The translations under genes were made by a program, and so were the position numbers. From assembly GCA_020402865.1 (NCBI GenBank), contig JADBYT010000001.1, forward strand, positions 1 to 64,000: DNA of 64,000 nt, given 5' to 3'. A model generated the notes under the pieces. It worked only from the letters and a program-made list of their open reading frames with translations. It had not been told where the DNA came from and ran no database searches. Numbering within the stretch: position 1 is the first letter of the stretch; the number at the start of each line of letters is the position of its first letter. Below are positions 59,256 through 64,000 of this stretch, in pieces. The stretch comes from Bacteroidota bacterium. Its GTDB lineage: Bacteria > Bacteroidota > Bacteroidia > Palsa-965.

Positions 59256-62200
59256 TAGCCCAGTTCGGTCAGGCGTTCACCAATGAGTTTCAGAAAACCC
59301 GCTCCAAGCTGGTGCAATTTGCCGGATGCGGCTGCGTCGTGTTGTGGGGAGTTCTTCTCAAGCTGCGCAAGAAAGAGCGCAAATTCTTTATCACCCGCAA
59401 GCGATACGGTTGACTTGAGCCGGTGTGCGGCATTTTTCACAGCTGCGGCATCGTTTCGGTTCAGGGCTTCTGTAATGGCGGCTACATCGTCCGGTGCCGA
59501 TTGCTGCATCAGACTAAGCATTTCAATTTCAAATGCGGTATTTCCTGCAGCCAGCATTTGCAGCGGAGTGCCTGTTTGTTCGGTTTCGTGCAGGTTACTT
59601 GCCGCTATCGGATCGGTTTGGCCGCCAAGCTGCCGGGCAATGCGGTAGTAAAGTTCCTGAGCGCGGTAGGGCTTGGAGAGGTAGTCGTTCATGCCTTCTT
59701 CCAGACAGCGTTCGCGTTCGGCCTGCGAGGAATGTGCCGTTAGCGCAATTACCGGAAGTGTAAGGCCGAGCTTTTTTCTGATCTGCAGTGTGGTCTCGTG
59801 TCCATCAAGCACGGGCATGTTCAGGTCCATCAGCACCAGATCAAAATCGTTTCCCGGCTCGGTAAGTTTGGTAATTGCTTCCTGCCCGTTGCCGGCCAGC
59901 GCCGTTTTAAAGCCGAAACTGGTCATCAGGTTAAGCGCCAGCTGCTGGTTGAGCGGATGATCTTCTACCACCAGAATTTTGTACTGCCCCGGATTGGCAA
60001 GCTGTACCAGCGCATTGTCCATTTCTTTTACTGCACTTGTACCCACACGGGCTACCGGAAGCAATACGGTAAATTCCGATCCCTGTCCCTCTTCGCTTTT
60101 CACCTGTACCGATCCGCCCTGCAGTTCAGCAAGGTCTTTTACAATGGTAAGTCCGAGGCCCGTTCCGCCATAACGGCGCGTCGATTCACTGCTGGCTTGT
60201 GTAAATGGTTCAAAAATACGTGCCAGCTTATCGGCCGGAATACCAATGCCGGTGTCGGTTACTTTAAAACAAAGCAGTATCGACTCGTCGGTTTCTTCCT
60301 GTATCTGGCAATGCATGCTCACGCGTCCGGCCGGCGTAAATTTTATGGCGTTGCCGGCCAGATTAATCAGTATCTGCCGCAGGCGCAAATCGTCGCCAAC
60401 CACATACGGAGGCACGTTTTCGGCGCAGGTCCAGTTGAACTCAAGTCCGGCCTCCTGCGCGCGTTGTTGCAGGAGCCGGTAGGTGTCTTTCATGGTTCCG
60501 GCCACATTAAAAGGTACGCTGCTGAACTCAATCTTACCCGCCTCAATCCGTGCAAGATCCAGAATATCTGAAATAACGGCAGTCAGTGTTTCACCTGCAA
60601 TCTTAAGTGCGCCCACATATTCCTGCTGTTCGCTGTTAAGCGGTGTGTTGCCAAGCACGTCGGCAAAACCAATAATGGCATTCATGGGTGTGCGCAGTTC
60701 GTGACTAATATTAGCTACAAAACGGTCTTTGGCTACAAGTGTTTCTTCGGCTGTTTTTTTGGCAATACGCAACTCGTTTTCCATGCGGTAACGATCGGTA
60801 ATGTCCACATTGCTGCACAGAATAAAATCTTCGCCCTGTGCATCTTTCAGCCGTACATTATTAAAGAGCCAGATACTCACCGTGCCATCACGGCGCAGAA
60901 GATTAAACAGCCCCGACGCACTGCCGGTTTCGCGTAGTGCTTTCAGGTATTTCGGGAAGTTTTCCTGACTTGTTGCGGTTAGAAATTCGCTGAGGTTGCG
61001 GCCAATCAGTTCTTCAGGTTCGTAGCCGCCTGCGTGTGCGCCGGCAGGGTTTACACTCAGCAGCACACCATCCATATCGTGCGTGCCAATGAGGTGCTGC
61101 AAATGTTCGAAGAGTTGCCGGTACTGCACTTCCGCCATGCGCATTGACTCTTCAAGCAGTTTGCGCTCGGTAATGTCCTGTATGGTACCAATCATCCGGC
61201 GCTTGGAGGCATCGTACTGACCGGTTAAATACATTTTATATTCAATATTCTTCACCACTATGCGCGTATCTATTTCAAAAGGCGATTTGCGGTAGCGGCT
61301 GTTGTCAATTACCCGTTTTACAATTATGCGGTCGTCGGGATGTATAAATTCGTAAAAATGTATCGGAGCCAGCAAATCGTTTTTCCGCAGGGCAAGCATC
61401 TGGCAAAGTTTGTCTGAGCACTGTATGCGGTTGTCGGCATCAAACCAAACCCAGCTGCCTATTTTTGCCTGATGCTGTGCCACATTCAGCTGCTCCTGGC
61501 TCACGCGCAATTCTTCGTCTTTCAGCTTGCGGCTGGTGATGTCTTCCTGAATCGCAATCCAGCGTGTTACCCGTCCGTCATCATCAAGCAACGGAGCTAC
61601 GTTCAGCTCCATCCATACCGGCGAACCATTGCGCCGGTAGTTCAGAATTTCCTCTACAAACGGCTCCGGATTGAGTTTACGCTGTTCAATGCGCCGCACT
61701 GTGGTAAGATCTGTGTCAGGCCCGCGCAGGAACGACGGGTCGCGGCCAATTACTTCCTCCGCAGTAAATCCGGTAATGTCTGTAAATACAGAATTTACCC
61801 ATTCAATTTTATCGGCCGATGAAGTAATCATCACCGCGGCATTGGCCCGGTTGGCTACCAGCGATAGCAGCTGCTCGTGTGTAAGCTGCTCGGCAAGTTG
61901 GGTCTGCCGGTCAATGAGTTGCCTGTTTTCGGCCGATATGCGTTCGTTTTGCTGGCGCAGCGATGAGAAATAACTGCGTGTGGTTTGCGAGAGTCCAAGA
62001 ATAAGTATATCGCCAAGCAGCAACCGGATAATGAAAATGGAGGTATCTATTTTCGGTTCATCAACCAGCAACGTCCCCAGCAGAGCAATCAGAAAAGTGG
62101 CTCCGAGGTAAATGAGCAAACCCCGAAGCGTGCGGAAATACATGCTGCAGATTACAATAATGCCCAGCAGCGTAAGCGTATTGTCGGCATCAAACGAACG

Positions 62201-62476
62201 GTCAACACAAACCCAAACCGAGAAGCCTATCAGCATGCTCATTGCCAGAAAAGCAAATAGACGCAGCATTCCCCGGCTTATCTGCGGATAAAACGACAAC
62301 GAAAACAACAGCAGTGCACCAATAAAAATAAAACAGCGCAATACGGCTTCTTCTCCAAACGGAACAAATACGTTATTTATCAGCCCGTCAACCATAATGC
62401 CTCCGGCAAGTGCCAGAAATAATATGCGTTCGGCAAATGTGTTTCGGGTAAAAATGAGTTTAAGGAACCCTTTCAT
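59255..62476 (-). CDS. Hybrid sensor histidine kinase with PAS, receiver and Hpt domains
   Basis: The 1073-residue protein has six or so membrane helices (residues 15-165), a coiled coil and three PAS domains (VMITSSADKIEWVNSVF, KIGSWVWFDADNRIQCS, LIGTHDMDGVLLSVNPAG). The kinase core has His in NISHELRTPMNAIIGF, ATP-site LINLAGNAIKFTPAG, DTGIGIP and GGTGLGLTIVKDL. A receiver with Asp in LVLMDLNMPVLDG and a C-terminal Hpt domain (KNAAHRLKSTVSLAG) follow. The full His-Asp-His relay must pass on to a separate regulator. The LytTR gene two genes upstream on the same strand is the nearest candidate. Confidence 0.94.
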   Translation of the reverse strand: MKGFLKLIFTRNTFAERILFLALAGGIMVDGLINNVFVPFGEEAVLRCFIFIGALLLFSLSFYPQISRGMLRLFAFLAMSMLIGFSVWVCVDRSFDADNTLTLLGIIVICSMYFRTLRGLLIYLGATFLIALLGTLLVDEPKIDTSIFIIRLLLGDILILGLSQTTRSYFSSLRQQNERISAENRQLIDRQTQLAEQLTHEQLLSLVANRANAAVMITSSADKIEWVNSVFTDITGFTAEEVIGRDPSFLRGPDTDLTTVRRIEQRKLNPEPFVEEILNYRRNGSPVWMELNVAPLLDDDGRVTRWIAIQEDITSRKLKDEELRVSQEQLNVAQHQAKIGSWVWFDADNRIQCSDKLCQMLALRKNDLLAPIHFYEFIHPDDRIIVKRVIDNSRYRKSPFEIDTRIVVKNIEYKMYLTGQYDASKRRMIGTIQDITERKLLEESMRMAEVQYRQLFEHLQHLIGTHDMDGVLLSVNPAGAHAGGYEPEELIGRNLSEFLTATSQENFPKYLKALRETGSASGLFNLLRRDGTVSIWLFNNVRLKDAQGEDFILCSNVDITDRYRMENELRIAKKTAEETLVAKDRFVANISHELRTPMNAIIGFADVLGNTPLNSEQQEYVGALKIAGETLTAVISDILDLARIEAGKIEFSSVPFNVAGTMKDTYRLLQQRAQEAGLEFNWTCAENVPPYVVGDDLRLRQILINLAGNAIKFTPAGRVSMHCQIQEETDESILLCFKVTDTGIGIPADKLARIFEPFTQASSESTRRYGGTGLGLTIVKDLAELQGGSVQVKSEEGQGSEFTVLLPVARVGTSAVKEMDNALVQLANPGQYKILVVEDHPLNQQLALNLMTSFGFKTALAGNGQEAITKLTEPGNDFDLVLMDLNMPVLDGHETTLQIRKKLGLTLPVIALTAHSSQAERERCLEEGMNDYLSKPYRAQELYYRIARQLGGQTDPIAASNLHETEQTGTPLQMLAAGNTAFEIEMLSLMQQSAPDDVAAITEALNRNDAAAVKNAAHRLKSTVSLAGDKEFALFLAQLEKNSPQHDAAASGKLHQLGAGFLKLIGERLTELG

Positions 62477-62623
62477 TTCAAGACCAATTTAACAAGAACT
62501 TCCGGGGATTTCCCCCGTGGTCTTTGTTTATCCGAAATTTGATTGTTTTCGGGTAGTCTGTTTAAACGAAAACTTCGGCTGGCAGGTTTGCTTTACTTGT
62601 TAATTAATTTAATAATATCAGCA

Positions 62624-62654
62624 AATAAAAAAATGGGGCGACCGAAGCCGCCCC
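62624..62654 (-). terminator. Intrinsic terminator of the small 62683 gene
   Basis: On the minus strand GGGGCG and CGCCCC (62635-62640, 62649-62654) frame a CTTCGG loop and are followed by A and seven T. A terminator here supports the small upstream gene and separates it from the kinase gene. Confidence 0.85.
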
Positions 62655-62682
62655 TGTCCGGAAGCACAAAACAGCATAACCC

Positions 62683-62946
62683 CTACACATTTGTTTGCAC
62701 TTCCGTATCCTTCATTCCTCCCTGTTCCTCCACGAGAAGATTATACATTTCAGCAATTTTTGAATCCGTACAGGTATCAAACCTGAACGTTTCATAGATC
62801 GGGTGAAACTGTTTTATCAGCATCACCTGCATATCACGCCGCTGATTGCTCAGCTCTTTGTGATAAAGTGACTCGGTGGATCCCATACTAACTTTGTGCA
62901 GTTTCAGATTCATTTTCTTCGCTGACCGAGTAGGGGAGCCGATCAT
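62683..62946 (-). CDS. Small soluble protein, unknown
   Basis: The 87-residue product is helical and charged, with KELSNQRRDMQVMLIKQFHPIYETFRFDTCTDSKIAEMYNLLVEEQGG. There is no signal or membrane segment and no family I recognise. Evidence for a real gene is the ATG start, a sensible composition and a strong terminator 29 bases past the stop. ATG at 62913 (MNLKLHKVSMG) is an equally good start. It lies between the LytTR regulator and the hybrid kinase on the same strand, so a link to that signalling pair is possible. Confidence 0.55.
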   Translation of the reverse strand: MIGSPTRSAKKMNLKLHKVSMGSTESLYHKELSNQRRDMQVMLIKQFHPIYETFRFDTCTDSKIAEMYNLLVEEQGGMKDTEVQTNV

Positions 62947-63051
62947 TTACATTGCAAATATGAGAGCATATTTGATATAAAATTCAGAAAACCGACATGT
63001 TTTTATCATTTTCCGACCAACGGAAGATTTTGCCGGATGAATGAAAGCGGG

Positions 63052-63744
63052 TTAGAGCATATTGAGTCGTTTAAACAAATCTTCTTTGTGCGAGCGGCTC
63101 ACAGGCAACGATTTTCCACCTACGTTTACCGAGTTTTCTTCAATTTCCTGAATCTTATCGAGGCGCACAATGTATGAACGGTGAATGCGGGCGAAATCAC
63201 GCTGCGGCAAACGGCTTTCTATTGATTTCATGGTAGAAAGTATCGTATGCCTGCCGTCTTTGGTATTAATCTGTACATAGTCAGCCAGGGCTTCTACCCA
63301 AATAATTTCATTCATGGGCAGGCGCAAAAAGCGGGTGCCTTCTTTTTTGATAAACAGCGCTTCTTCTTCACCGTCCTGCTGTGTTTTGAGATTGTCCTGA
63401 ATATTTTGTGCCCTCATTGCCGCTTTCAGAAAGCGTGTGTAGTCAATAGGTTTAAGCAGAAAGTCGGTAACATCGTAGTCAAACGCTTCAGCGGCGTATT
63501 CTTTTTTACCGGTAATCAGAATGATCTGAGGAATCTCTTTAAACGTGCGCAAAAAATCCATTCCGCTCATTTCCGGCATTTCCACATCAAGGAATATCAG
63601 GTCGATTTTCTGTTTTCTGATCAAGGTAAGTGCCTCAGGAACAGAGGTGCAACTTCCTGAAAGTGTCAGAAAGTCGGTTCGACTGATACATTGCTCAACT
63701 ACTTTGCGGGCAATTTCATCGTCATCAACAATAAGACAGTTCAT
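63052..63744 (-). CDS. LytTR-family response regulator 3
   Basis: The 230-residue protein has a receiver with acidic DDDE at residues 7-10, phospho-acceptor Asp53 (LIFLDVEMPEMSG) and the Lys in LLKPIDYTRF. The LytTR domain follows (IIWVEALADYVQINT, FARIHRSYIVRLDKI). The ATG at 63744 begins right at the receiver; 13 more in-frame codons lie upstream. Unlike the other two it has no propeller kinase beside it. The nearest kinase is the hybrid one at 59255-62476. Confidence 0.92.
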   Translation of the reverse strand: MNCLIVDDDEIARKVVEQCISRTDFLTLSGSCTSVPEALTLIRKQKIDLIFLDVEMPEMSGMDFLRTFKEIPQIILITGKKEYAAEAFDYDVTDFLLKPIDYTRFLKAAMRAQNIQDNLKTQQDGEEEALFIKKEGTRFLRLPMNEIIWVEALADYVQINTKDGRHTILSTMKSIESRLPQRDFARIHRSYIVRLDKIQEIEENSVNVGGKSLPVSRSHKEDLFKRLNML

Positions 63745-63826
63745 GGGTTTTCGATTGTAATGCAATATAGTGAAATGCCACAAACGAAAAATGTGTTTAA
63801 CGATTGCTTATCTGAAGAAATACGAA

Positions 63827-64000
63827 TTAATCAGTGTTAAAACCGGCAGCGAAGCGGTATAGCTGAAAGGTGCCGTTTTCGAGCTGGCGGCTTATTTCGG
63901 CGGTAAGTTCCGGTCTGGATACATTACGCATCCGGTTTCGTTGTATAAGTTTCCAGGCTTTTTCGGCAAAGAGCAGGGCGCGGCGCGGATTGGAAACCGG
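63827..64000 (-). CDS. Partial gene, C-terminal 57 residues, unknown
   Basis: The frame runs from the window edge to a TAA at 63827 and ends RQLENGTFQLYRFAAGFNTD. The visible part is basic and helical (RALLFAEKAWKLIQRNRMR). It is transcribed toward the LytTR regulator 3 gene, 82 bases upstream of it. I do not recognise the family from this piece. Confidence 0.5.
   Translation of the reverse strand, partial: PVSNPRRALLFAEKAWKLIQRNRMRNVSRPELTAEISRQLENGTFQLYRFAAGFNTD

Noticed and set aside
1-64000. tRNA or rRNA genes
   Set aside because: I found no cloverleaf with a GGTTCRA-type T-loop and no rRNA-like stretch by eye; a covariance-model scan would settle this.

Overview
This window is a chromosomal segment of a Bacteroidota bacterium. 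Three things support that. It holds seven genes or gene ends with type IX secretion system (T9SS) C-terminal sorting domains plus a PorP/SprF-family outer-membrane protein. It has LytTR response regulators paired with giant periplasmic-propeller histidine kinases. Several start codons sit just downstream of the Bacteroidota promoter -7 box TAnnTTTG. Most genes have balanced to slightly GC-rich composition, with a few clearly AT-richer genes. I saw no rRNA, tRNA, phage, transposase or CRISPR array, and I cannot name the genus.

Layout. 1-5600: the tail of a T9SS cargo gene, porP/sprF, uvrC, lysS (whose 3' end is duplicated) and an SCO1-type copper chaperone. 5644-10616: MORN-repeat protein, quinone oxidoreductase, membrane protein, a lipoprotein that looks like a catalytically dead YiiX-type peptidase, corA and rsmI. 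10677-16429: a LytTR/propeller-kinase pair diverging from a glycine-rich T9SS cargo gene whose upstream region carries a 21-bp direct repeat. 16607-20107: sdhCAB. 20482-25730: two GIDE/MUL1-type membrane proteins of very different base composition, Xaa-Pro aminopeptidase, a secreted T9SS protein and an alpha/beta hydrolase. 25731-27396: about 1.6 kb almost without genes, with seven small hairpins that share a TTACGG loop and have covarying stems, and one likely 48-residue membrane protein. 27397-33335: a T9SS protein and a second LytTR/propeller-kinase pair. 33839-40264: helical-repeat protein, flavin-dependent halogenase-like protein, thiL, DUF2071 protein and a lipoprotein. 40507-47140: a complete SUF iron-sulfur assembly operon (sufA-B-C-D-S-E-T plus a DUF2480 gene) with a recognisable promoter and overlapping dyad. 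47271-52978: three T9SS cargo genes, two of them tandem lysyl oxidases that keep the copper ligands and cofactor-forming residues. 53074-58986: purF, two kynurenine-branch genes (ACMS decarboxylase and 3-hydroxyanthranilate dioxygenase) around a 13-bp minisatellite, a short-chain dehydrogenase and a patatin. 59255-64000: hybrid sensor kinase, a small protein, a third LytTR regulator and a partial gene.

How it fits together. The recurring theme is cell-surface export under LytTR control. Sensor kinases read an outside signal, LytTR regulators bind paired direct repeats about 21 bp apart, and repeats of that geometry lie upstream of two T9SS cargo genes here (the glycine-rich protein and a lysyl oxidase). 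The regulatory link is inference from geometry and position. The non-coding DNA is unusually structured: dispersed stem-loops with ACATCCCC in the loop, convergent palindromes, a BIME-like element inside the SUF operon and a MITE-like element.
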